64,000 nucleotides of DNA from Piscicola geometra (lineage: Eukaryota > Annelida > Clitellata > Hirudinida > Piscicolidae): contig OX030968.1 of the NCBI GenBank assembly GCA_943735955.1, positions 3,774,346 through 3,838,345 on the forward strand, read 5' to 3'. Both the position numbers and the translations under genes were made by a program. Under the pieces are notes generated by a model. It did no database searches. It was not told the origin of the DNA and saw nothing but the letters and a program-made list of their open reading frames with translations. Position 1 is the stretch's first letter. Each line of letters starts with the position of its first letter. This document shows positions 12,921-23,900 of the stretch, one piece after another.

Positions 12921-12985
12921 TAGTAGTAGTAAAAATGATTTTGTAACCCCGGCAGGTGAAGCATGTTTTGGAGGAGGCAGAATAG
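2830..12985 (+). CDS. GDI: Rab GDP dissociation inhibitor (Rab GDI)
   Basis: Fourteen exons: 2830-2874, 3066-3173, 4552-4651, 5041-5080, 5412-5506, 7568-7686, 7836-7915, 8766-8897, 9456-9624, 9850-9952, 11138-11282, 11817-11871, 12330-12437, 12956-12985. All junctions are GT-AG and phase-matched, giving 442 aa (family about 447). It starts [21 protein letters not shown], the dinucleotide-fold N terminus. Conserved blocks include [61 protein letters not shown] and YGGTYML, which form the Rab-binding platform, followed by TTVET and SYDATSHFE. The last exon is only 30 bp (VKHVLEEAE, stop). Rab GDI extracts prenylated GDP-bound Rab GTPases from membranes and keeps them soluble for recycling. AATAAA at 12993-12998 is a likely poly(A) signal. 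About 87% of the transcription unit is intron, mostly tandem repeats. Confidence 0.97.
3418..3830. repeat. 22-bp G-rich minisatellite, GDI intron 2
   Basis: About 18 copies of a unit containing GATTGGGTCAGAGAGGG occur with slight length variants. They fill the middle of intron 2 and are G-rich on the GDI sense strand. Confidence 0.95.
3935..4545. repeat. (CATC)n arrays up to the GDI exon 3 acceptor
   Basis: CATC tetranucleotide blocks are separated by AAACACTCACCACC spacers, forming a higher-order repeat. The last copy, CATCCAAACCCCTCAG, supplies the 3' splice site of exon 3 at 4550-4551. Confidence 0.93.
5086..5411. repeat. (CAT/CAC)n array filling GDI intron 4
   Basis: The intron between exons 4 and 5 is almost entirely CAT, CAC and ACC triplets. 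The polyhistidine-rich frame across it is an artefact. Confidence 0.95.
5651..7426. repeat. 32-bp minisatellite, about 55 copies, GDI intron 5
   Basis: A 32-bp unit starting ACCACCACTCCATCCCACC and ending TCTCTTTATCAC repeats head to tail about 55 times. Changes are sparse: TTGATC for TTTATC in several copies, and CACTCTACC or CACTTTACC in a few. Because 32 is not a multiple of three and no frame meets a stop, open frames of 526 and 659 codons run through it. There are no unique spacers, so it is not a CRISPR-like structure. Confidence 0.98.
8227..8540. repeat. 27-bp minisatellite, GDI intron 7
   Basis: About eleven nearly identical head-to-tail copies of a 27-bp unit containing CAAGCACAACATTCCACAAC occur here. 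The identity implies recent expansion. Looser ACCACA-rich DNA follows up to the exon 8 acceptor. Confidence 0.97.
8985..9450. repeat. C-rich degenerate repeats of GDI intron 8
   Basis: A loosely repeated CCACCCA/CAACCACCC sequence is followed by a pyrimidine-rich block (CCCCTTCCACCCACC) just upstream of the exon 9 acceptor CCTAACAG. It acts as an extended polypyrimidine tract. Confidence 0.85.
9944..10240 (+). repeat. Array of amplified 5' splice sites, GDI intron 10
   Basis: The exon 10 donor reads GAATG/GTCAGTCGGGG. The same motif, GAATGGTCAGT followed by a C/T-GGG run, then recurs about eleven more times in the intron, sometimes with an upstream GGAAG. The repeat unit therefore spans the exon-intron boundary, and each copy carries a GTCAGT donor-like hexamer. 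Confidence 0.9.
10385..10955 (+). repeat. Minisatellite with regular poly-G tracts, GDI intron 10
   Basis: Units of about 31-36 bp, built from AGGTGAACAGAGATA plus TAGGTAGG or TAAGCAGATAGG, are separated by uninterrupted runs of 8-15 G. There are about 18 copies. Two unit types are interspersed. Confidence 0.95.
11283..11412 (+). repeat. G-rich repeat starting at the GDI intron 11 donor
   Basis: Three copies of a unit of about 40 bp containing GGTTGGTGGAGGGGTGGG begin within ten bases of the 5' splice site. Confidence 0.9.
11637..11808. repeat. (CTA/CCA)n array at the GDI exon 12 acceptor
   Basis: CTGCTACTACCACCACTG-type triplet repeats end shortly before the acceptor TGACAG at 11811-11816. 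Confidence 0.9.
11872..12328. repeat. (TTG/GTG)n then (CA)n, filling GDI intron 12
   Basis: The intron starts with TTGTTGTGGTGTTG repeats (11875-12130). It ends with a (CA)n tract (12226-12328) that runs directly into the exon 13 acceptor ACACAG. Confidence 0.95.
12445..12931. repeat. (GTA)n array filling GDI intron 13
   Basis: GTAGTAGTA repeats, with occasional GTG, GAA and ATT, fill the last GDI intron between donor AAG/GTGGTGG and the 30-bp final exon. Confidence 0.97.
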
Positions 12986-14266
12986 AAATAAGAATAAACA
13001 ATAGAAAGAAGAATAAGAACATATATAAGAACATATATATATATATATAATATTCCTAGTAGTGGTGGTGGAATGGTAGCCTAATCAGATAATCACAAAA
13101 GAATCATAAAAGAATCATAAAAGAATCATAGTCATGCAAGATTTACTCACTCCATCATCATACTCAGTATATATTTAATCTTCTATACATAAGAAGCTAT
13201 ACTGGCGATGATGATAATGATAGCTTAAACATGTTCTTTTACATATTGTTAATTGTTCCGCTTATTGTGTCCGTGGTTTTATGCCTACCTTTGTGTGCTT
13301 ATGTGTATGTATGTGTGGGTGTGCGTGTGTGTGCATGAATGGATGTCGCCATAAGAACACTGCAGTAATGAATATACCCATACAAATCAGCTATAACCCT
13401 GTACTCACACGAATTTCTAATGCAGCTTCACAGCTTGCTTGCACATCAATTATGTGTACACTCCTGCTTTGTGTACACAACTATGTGTACACTTGCTTAC
13501 AGTATATTTGTAGCTTCTTCCTCTTCCGCCACTCCCTTCTCAACATCTCCTTGTTTTCCAATCATTCTTTTCCATTTAGTCATTTTATCTTTTCATTGTT
13601 TTTCATTTCCGTTCTTTCATTCATTCATCCATGCATTTATTAAACCCATCCACCATTCCACCCAATAACCATTCATCTTTTCGGCCATTCATCTGGGCTT
13701 ACAAAAATGCTTCAGAGATTGGTTTGCATAATTTAGGATCCTTTTTTGCATTTAACAGCACCTCCGTTGTCATTACAAGCTATAACAACAGCAACCTTTA
13801 CTCGTTGCCAAGGTGAACTAGTTATGATGATGATAATGGAGATGATGATGATGATGATGGTAATGATGATGATGCCAAGAAGGTGGTGGTGATTTATTTA
13901 TTTAAGGGCATTTTTGTAGCGCTCAACTATTACAAAAACATTTCTTCACTGGTCGTTTGCTGTCTCCCCTTAGATTCTATAAAGTCATATATTGTCTTCT
14001 TGTTGGTGGTGGTGATGATGATGATGATTATGATTGGTGCTGGTGATGATGATTAGAGTTGCTGATGAAAATGATTAATTAGTGTTGCTGATGATGATTT
14101 TGACTGACCCTGATAATGATGATGATTGATTGGTGCTGATGATTATTGACTACGATGCTGGTGATTACTGATTGATTGGCGGTAATCATCGATGATGATG
14201 ATGATGATGATTACGAATTGATTAATACTGATGATGATGATGATTGATTGACGGTAGGGGGCGTGG
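12986..14266. other. Intergenic spacer between convergent GDI and MTO1
   Basis: This region contains the GDI poly(A) signal, a short (AT)n stretch near 13025-13050, a GTGTATGTATGTGTG tract near 13300, and GATGATGAT-rich DNA near 13825-14260. At 13905-13935 is a TTTTTGTAGCGCTCAA motif resembling the retroelement tail motif at 27590. I see no gene. Confidence 0.7.
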
Positions 14267-16005
14267 TCAAGAGGAAGAGTAGGAGGAGCGCCCCTTGATG
14301 ACGTAGGCGTAGAGGTTGACTGTTGCTGCTGCTGTTACTCCCTCTATACGTGTGGCCGCCCCTATCTGAAAGGGTGGTGATGATGATGATGATGATGGTG
14401 ATGGTGATGATGGTGATGGTAAAGGAGTGGTAATGATGATGATGGTGATGGTGATAGTGATGATGAGAAAGGAGTGGTAATGATGATGATGGTGATGGTG
14501 ATAGTGATGATGGTAAAGGAGTGGTAATGATGATGATGGTGATGGTGATAGTGATGATGAGAAAGGAGTGGTAATGATGATGATGGTGATAGTGATAAAG
14601 GAGTGGTGATGATGATGATGGTGATGGTGATAGTGATGATGAGAAAGGAGTGGTAATGATGATGATGGTGATAGTGATAAAGGAGTGGTGATGATGAATA
14701 TCATAGTGAAGATTGATGATAGTAATGATCATGATGGTGATGATGATGATCGGCAACCGTCTCAGGTCGCACTCTCTTCAGCTTCTCCCTCGCTTCGAGA
14801 GACAGGTTGATCCTGTCATGACGTCATTAAGATGATGATGATGATGCTGATGATGACGTCATTAGGATGATGATGATGATGATGCTGATGACGTCATGAT
14901 GACACATGTCACGTAGTAGATATGTGCGTGATGGGCGCATGAAGGGAAGGTGGATGTGGAATGATAGAAGCGAATGGATGGGTAGATGAAAGAATGAAGG
15001 GATGAATGGATAGCAAGATATAGTGCAAGGTGCATGGATGAATGAATGCATGAGAGGATTAAAAAAGATGAAAGAAATAAAAAAATAGAATGGCTGAAAG
15101 ACGAATGCATGAATGGATTGAGGATGAATGCATGAATGGATTGAGGATGAATGCATGAATGGATGGATAGATGAATGCATGAATGGATTGAGGATGAATG
15201 CATGAATGGATTGAGGATGAATGCATGAATGGATTGAGGATGAATGCATGAATGGATTGAGGATGAATGCATGAATGGATTGAGGATGAATGCATGAATG
15301 GATGGATAGATGAATGCATGAATGGATTGAGGATGAATGCATGAATGGATGGATAGATGAATGCATGAATGGATTGAAGATGAATGCATGGATGGATTGA
15401 GGATGAATGCATGAATGGATTGAGGATGAATGCATGAATGGATGGATAGATGAATGCATGAATGGATTGAGGGTGAATGCATGAATGGATTGAGGATGAA
15501 TGCATGAATGGATTGAGGATGAATGCATGAATGGATGGATAGATGAATGCATGAATGGATTGAGGATGAATGCATGAATGGATGGATAGATGAATGCATG
15601 AATGGATTGAAGATGAATGCATGGATGGATTGAGGATGAATGCATGGATGGATTGAGGATGAATGCATGAATGAATTGAGGATGAATGGATGAATGAAGG
15701 AGAGATGAAACTGACTTGTCGTAGTCGAGGTCAGTGGGCAGCACCCATCCCTCCATCGCTCTCACCTCCTCCACCACCCTCTCCTGCTCCCTGCCCGCCT
15801 TGCTGTACAGCGCTGAGGTTTTGTGTTTGTGTGTGTATGTTTGTATGTGTGTGTATGTTTGTGTGTGTGTGTGTACGTTTGTGTGTGTGTGTGTGTGTGT
15901 GTTTATGTTTGTGAATGTGTCTTTCCTTTTAAATAATTTTACACACTAGCACTTCTTAGCACAAAAAAATCTTCGGCTGAGGTTTTGTGTTTGTGTGTCC
16001 GTGTA

Positions 16006-16077
<72 letters not shown>

Positions 16078-18217
16078 TTTGTGTGTGTGTGTGTGTGTTT
16101 ATGTTTGTGAATGTGTATTTCCTTTTAAATAATTTTACACACTAGCACAAAAAAATTTTCGGCCAACTCTATGAACCCACATACAAGACAACCCCCCTTT
16201 CCCCCCCCCCCCCCCCCAAACCGTAGCAAACCCTTTTCCACACCAGACCTCACCCCTAAAACCTTAGAACATAAACCCCCCCCCCTCCCTCTTCCCCCCC
16301 CCCAAACCCACCCCTACCTTCATACTTGACCCTATCAGCCAGCACCCCCGTGAGACCACTGTAGAGGTCAGGGTAGGTTGTCCTGATTTGCTCTGAGCCC
16401 AAGTGACCCGAGTATAAGCTGAAGAGGCTGTCATGATGATGGTTGTGGTGACGATGATGATGGTGGTGATGATGATGGTGGTGGTGATGATAGTGATGAT
16501 GATGGTGGTGATGATGATGGTGGTGGTGATGATGGTGATGATGATGGTGGTGATGATGATGGTGGTGGTGATGTTTAAGAAGATGATGATGGTGGTGATG
16601 ATTATGATGCTGGTGATAATGATGATGATGATGTCACACACACAGTATGACTCATCACGCACCTTTTCTTGGTGTAGTTCTCGATCTCCACACCATCCAA
16701 TTCTTTCCGCCATTGCTTGATAGTTTTAACGCTGTTCTGCATTTTACCAATCATTTCGTCGAGTTTACTTTTAACCTCAGACGCCTTTTTGAATCGTTCC
16801 TCGCTCACGCAACCTGCGGCATATCCTGAGAAGCAGACGAAAAAATGAAGATGTGCTTTCTATTTAGTTTCAAATAAATGAATGAAAAATAAATTGCAAG
16901 AAATAAAACTAATAAAGTTTATTTGTAATTGGAAAAAATATTCTACATTTCTAAAAGATTCAAAAATGCTAAAAATGTTAATACGTTACTGTCAAAGAAC
17001 AGATTTGTACTGGTAGTTCAAATTAAAATATTATTATTAATAATAGTAATTAAATTAATGATAATAATAATATCAATAATAATAATAATAAGATTGTCAT
17101 CACCTTTGTGCGTGAGGCGCAGGTCTGCGTTATCTTGCCTGAGACGAATTCGAAACTCCGCCCTTGCAGTCAACATCCTGTAAGGTTCTGTAACCCCTGA
17201 TTGCGACGTGGTAGTGGTGGTCGTTATGGATGGGTGGGATGGGGGTAGATGGTTGGGATGGAGATGTGATGGGTGGGTGGAGATGAACAAGATAGGTGTA
17301 GATGGATGAATGAAATGGGAATGAATGAAAGTGGAGATTAATGAGCAGATGGAATGATTGGATGGAATGGGATGGTTGGATGGGATGGAATGATTGGAAG
17401 GGATGGGATGGTTGGATGGGATGGAATGTTTGGATGGGATGGGATGATTGGACGGGATGGAATGATTGGATGGGATGGGATGGTTGGATGGGATGGAATG
17501 ATTGGATGGGATGGGATGGTTGGATGGGATGGAATGATTGGAAGGGATGGGATGGTTGGATGGGATGGAATGATTGGATGGGATGGGATGGTTGGATGGG
17601 ATGGGATGGTTGGATGGGATGGAATGATTGGATGGGATGGGATGGTTGGACGGGATGAATGGGTATATGAGATGAATGAATGGTTTTGAATAGGTTAGGA
17701 TAGGAAAGAAGGAAACAATGCCGATGGAGATGACGAGTGGATGGGTCATGATGGACTGGGAGAGTATGGGTGGATGGGTCATGATGGACTGGGAGAGGAT
17801 GGGTGGATGGGTCATGATGGACTGGGAGAGTATGGGTGGATGGGTCATGATGGACTGGGAGAGGATGGGTGGATGGGTCATGATGGACTGGGAGAGGATG
17901 GGTGGATGGGTCATGATGGACTGGGAGAGGATGGGTGGATGGGTCATGATGGACTGGGAGAGGATGGGTGGATGGGTCATGATGGACTGGGAGAGGATGG
18001 GTGGATGGGTCATGATGGACTGGGAGAGGATGGGTGGATGGGTCATGATGGACTGGGAGAGAATGGGGGGAGATAGTGATAGAGAAAAGAAAGAGAAGTG
18101 TGTTAGGAAGGTCAAAAGATGTTCTCCGAACGAGGTGACCTTGTGTAGTGAGGTCATCCAGCATGACCCCTATGTACGAGTCGTATCTGCTCAGAATAAA
18201 GTGTTGTTGTTGTTGTG

Positions 18218-18260
<43 letters not shown>

Positions 18261-20105
18261 TTGTTGCTTACTCATCAGAGCTGCATTGATACCAGCAACG
18301 ATCCCCTTTGAGGTTGTGTTGATAATAATCAATAATGATAATAAGAACAAGAAAACGATTATTATTATTATTATTATTATTATAAATAAAAATAACAATA
18401 TAATAATAATAACATGATAATACTAATAAAAATGTTGTGTTCTTTGAGAAATATAGAGGCTGTTGAGAACATCTGAGACATCATTAAAACTAAAACAACC
18501 AGTTATCACTGTAACTACAACAACCACAGCTAACAAGACTTCTACAACAACCACATCAACCATATGCACCAGACAACTACAACAACATCTACCACATAAC
18601 CTCATCAACCACAACTACTACAACAACCACAACAACAACTACCACTAAAACCATAAAAACTACAAATACCACATCAACCACAACAAAAACAACCACAGCT
18701 ACCACAAAAACTAAACCAATACAAAATAATACAACGACGAATAATATTAACGTCGCGTAAACCCGGACCACAACAACTACCACAACACAGCATCAACCAC
18801 AACAACTACCATAACAACTACCACAACCACAACAACTACCACAACACAGCATCAACCACAACAACTACCATAACAACTACTACAACCACAACAACTACCA
18901 CAACACAGCATCAACCACAACAACTACTACAACAACTACCACAACAACTACCACAACCACAACAACTACCAACAACTACCACAACACAGCATCAACCACA
19001 ACAACTACTACAGCAACTACCACAACCACAACAACTACCAACAACTACCACAACACATCATCAACCACAACAACTACTACAACAACTACCACAACCACAA
19101 CAACTACCACAACACAGCATCAACCACAACAACCCCCACAACACAGCATCAACCACAACAACTACCATAACAACTACCACAACAACTACCACAACCACAA
19201 CAACTACCACAACAACTACTACATCCACAACACAGCATCAACCACAACAACTACCGCAACACAGCATCAACCACAACAACTACCACAACAACTACCACAA
19301 CAACTACCACAATAACTACCACAACAACTACCACAACCACAACAACTACCATAACAACTACCACAACACAGCATCAACCACAACAACTACCACAACACAG
19401 CATCAACCACAACAACTACCTGAGCACAACAACTACCACAACAACAACCACAACACAGCGTCAACCACAACAACTACCACAACACAGCATCAACCACAAC
19501 AACCACCACAACACAGCGTCAACCACAACAACTACCACAACACAGCATCAACCACAACAACCACCACAACACAGCGTCAACCACAACAACTACCACAACA
19601 CAGCATCAACCACAACAACCACCACAACACAGCATCAACCACAACAACTACCACAACACAGCATCAACCACAACAATTACCACAACACAGCATCAACCAC
19701 AACAACTACCACAACAACTACCACAACAGCTTCCACCACAACCACCACAACACAGCATCAACCACAACAACTACCACAACAACTACCACAACAGCTACCA
19801 CAACAACTACCACAACCACAACAACTACCACAACACAGCATCAACCACAACAACTACCACAACAACCACCACAACACAGCATCAACCACAACAACTACCA
19901 CAACACAGCATCAACCACAACAACTACCACAACACAGCATCAACCACAACAACTACCACAACAACCACCACAACACAGCATCAACCACAACAACTACCAC
20001 AACAACCACCACAACACAGCATCAACCACAACAACTACCACAACAACCACCACCTGAGCAGCTGCCTCCTCATAACCCGTTGTACCATTGATCTGTCCAG
20101 CTGTC

Positions 20106-20139
<34 letters not shown>

Positions 20140-20932
20140 CCATGGTGATGATGATGATGGTTATGAATAAGATGATAATCATGTGATGATGATGGTGATA
20201 ATGACGAGGATGATAATGATGATGATGATGATGACGACACCGATGGTCATGATGATGATGATGATGACGATGCCGATGGTCATGATGATGATGCTGATGA
20301 TGATACCGAGGAAGAGGCGGGGGAGGGAGATGAGTTGCAGGCTGCTCGACAACTGCACCGGATCCACCATGTCGTACTCCACTCCGTAGCCTGTGTGTGC
20401 GTGTGTTTGTGTGTGCGTATGTTTGTGTGTGCGTGTGTTTGTGTGTGTGTGTGTGTGCGTGTGTTTGTGTGTGCGTGTGTTTGTGTGTGCGTGTGTTTGT
20501 GTGTGTGTGCGTGTGTTTGTGTGTGTGTGTGTGCGTGTGTGTGTGCGTGTGTGTGTGTGTGTGCGTGATAGTGATGATGATAATGATAGTGATGATGATA
20601 GTGATGATGATAATGATAGTGATGATGATGATAGTGATGATGATAATTATATTTCTTACCACCCACCATGCACAGCTATTTCCGCTTTTTCCAGGCCTCT
20701 TATGCTCCTATGGAGGTGGGAAAGTAATAATGAATCAAACTCAGACACACACACACACACGCACACACACACACACACACATACGAACACACGCACACAA
20801 AAACACACACACACATACACACACGCACAAACATACACACACACACACCTGATGATTTGGACCTGCAGATCACGTGGCATGGTGCAGGAGAGGCCTTGAG
20901 GGTAGACCAGCTCTGAATCGAATCCTGTCGCC

Positions 20933-20963
<31 letters not shown>

Positions 20964-23900
20964 GTATCACCACCATCATTATCATCAGCATCAGTATCAC
21001 CACCATCATCATCATCATCAGTATCACCACCATCATCATCGTCATCATCATCATCGTCATCATAATCATCATCATAATTGACCAAACACTCGGATTTAAT
21101 TACACTATTTACAACTTGATCTTAAGGTTGACAACAACAACAAAAATACCTCAACAACAACGTTGACAATAACAAAAACAACAAAATCAACAACAACAAA
21201 AGCAACAAAAACAACAAAAGCAACAACAACAACAACAAGTGACCTTCTGGTTCGACCCACACCTGGTGACGCAGGTTCGGAAACCTCATCACTTTCGACT
21301 CTACAGAGGGACAATACCTGTATTAATAATACAGCATTATCCAATATGAATATGCATCAGAAAATTAATTATGTATGCAGAATATTTAATTTTATATTGT
21401 TATTCATAATTTTTTTTCAATAAATTAAAATTGCAAGTTTGGAGTGAATAGAATATAGGGTAAAAATACAAAGTGTGACCGAAAAGAAGAAAAAAAGAAA
21501 AAGTAAGAAATAAAAAAATTAATAAATGAAAATAAAGAAAGGAAGACCTGGGTCCAGTGGTGCCCTTTTCGACCATACGGTTGAGGTGGAGGTTGGGTGC
21601 GATGAGGGGGTTGATGGAGGAGGGCTCAGTGTGCGTGAGGTGACATGGTAGTTGTTGATCTGTCTGTCAGGTGATGAAGGTACTACAAATTTCAAACATC
21701 AACTGTTTGAGGTACTCACCAATCATTCCCCCAACTGCACCTCCACCCACTCCACCTCCCACCTCCACCCTTCCACCTCCACCCCCTCCACCTCCACCCC
21801 TCCACCCCTCCACCTCCACCCCTCCACCTCCACCCCTCCACCTCGACCCATTCCACCTCCACCCCTCCACCTCCACCCCTCCACCTCCACCCACCCACCT
21901 CAATCAACACCCGGTCGTTCATGTAACTGAAGGGGATGGGAGGGTTGTCCGGCAGGGAGGGTGTCAGCTTGGAAAAGTCGACTGAAGACCTGTGTGGTGG
22001 CCAAGAGATGTGTGCCACTAACTTCGTTCCCTTTCCCCTTCCCCCCCTCCCAACATCACTTCTCAGTCCCCCCCCTACCCCCATATGCCCACATCACCAC
22101 TCACCCACCCTCTTCCCCCCCTCCTCCCAACCCTACACCACCAACTTGACAAGTCTTGGGGGCGTTCCCGTTTTAAGCCTGCCCAGTCTGACGCCCAATC
22201 GCCGCAGAGTATTCGCCAACCCGACCGACGAATCACAGTCGAGTCTGCCTGCAGGCCACGCCTCCTGACCAATCATAATCTCGGCTTTTAAAAATGTGCC
22301 AGTTGTTATGACGACAGCCTTTGAGAAGATCCTACTTCCGTTTCCTGTTGGTTGTGAAGGGGGCGTTGATTAGCCCTGAGAAAGAAATACAAGTAAAATA
22401 ATCTCTATAAATAAATAATTTCATATAAACATATATGAAACTATACAAGAATATATAAAACTATACAAGAATATATGAAACTATACAAGAATATATGAAA
22501 CTATACAAGAATATATGAAACTATACAAGAATATATGAAACTATACAAGAATACATGAAATTATATAAAAATACACGTCCCTATATAAAAACATCGCAAT
22601 ATATAGGAAAACATATGAAATTACAATATGAAAATACAATATACAAGAACCAACTAGAACATTATACACCAATTCCCAATATCCACAACCCACCCACCCA
22701 AGACCACTCCACGACACTCGGGTGATGATGGTTGTGTCAGCTGGTGGCGGTGGTCACTGGCAGCTGTAGCCACCTCCCCGATGATGAGATCTTCCACTGC
22801 TGCCTCCACACAGAGGAGGTTTGTGCAGTTTGAAAGCTCCCTCTGAATGAACGCCCTGTATAACCCTCTATCTATCTGAGCCCTCGGACCCTGTGGGGGG
22901 GGGGGGGTGGAGAGGATGATGGTGGTGGTGGTGGTGATGATAGTGGTGGTGATGATGGTGGCGGTGATGGTAGTGATGGTGTTGGTGATGGTAGCGATGG
23001 TGGTGGTGATGTTGGTGGTGATGATGGTGGTGATGATGTTGGTGGTGATGATGTTGGTGGTGATGTTGGTGGTGATGATGATGGTGATGATGATGATGAT
23101 AGTAGTTGTAGAGGAGATGATGATGATTATTATCACCCACCCAGACAGCAGGACCCCTCCTCTTGTTCAGCATCCTGTAGTGCACTCCTGACTCATCTTT
23201 TTTATAATAATAATTATTTTTATTATTAAATAACTATATTCATTATTATTATAACTATTCATATTATTATAAAATTTATTTTATTATAATAATTTATATT
23301 ATTATAATAATTTATATTATTATAATAATTTATATTATTATAATAATTTATATTATTATAATAATTTATATTATTATAATAATTTATATTATTATAATAT
23401 TTTATATTATTATAATAATTTATATTATTATAATAATTTATATTATTATAATATTTTATATTATTATAATAATTTATATTATTATAATTATTATTTTCAT
23501 TCGTATTATAATTATTTATATTATTAACAAGTCTTGTTAAACCCTGCTTTTGAATAAATACATACAAACTATCCTTATTACTCCCCTCACCCCTTATTTC
23601 CCACTCACCCCTTATTTCCCACTCACCTTCTCACCTACATTTGCATCTCTCCACCTCCTTTTCTATCCATACCATCTACCCACTCACCCACCCACCCATT
23701 CCATCCACTCACTCATTTCTCCCCCTCACCCCTCCCTCTCTTCACACCAAGTCATTCCATCCCACTCATTCACCCACTCACCCTCCCACTCATTCACCCT
23801 CTCACCCATTCACCCACCTACCCACTTACCCACTCACCCACCCACCCACCCACCTACCCACCTACCCACCTACCCACTCACCCACCTACCCACTTACCCA

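Noticed and set aside
12405..13034. Polyleucine/polyvaline frames over the (GTA)n array
   Set aside because: They overlap the intron between the last two GDI exons and reflect triplet repeats only.
14813..14885. TGACGTCAT sites as CRE regulatory elements
   Set aside because: They lie in a GATGAT-rich MTO1 intron and look like variants of the local repeat, not a promoter.
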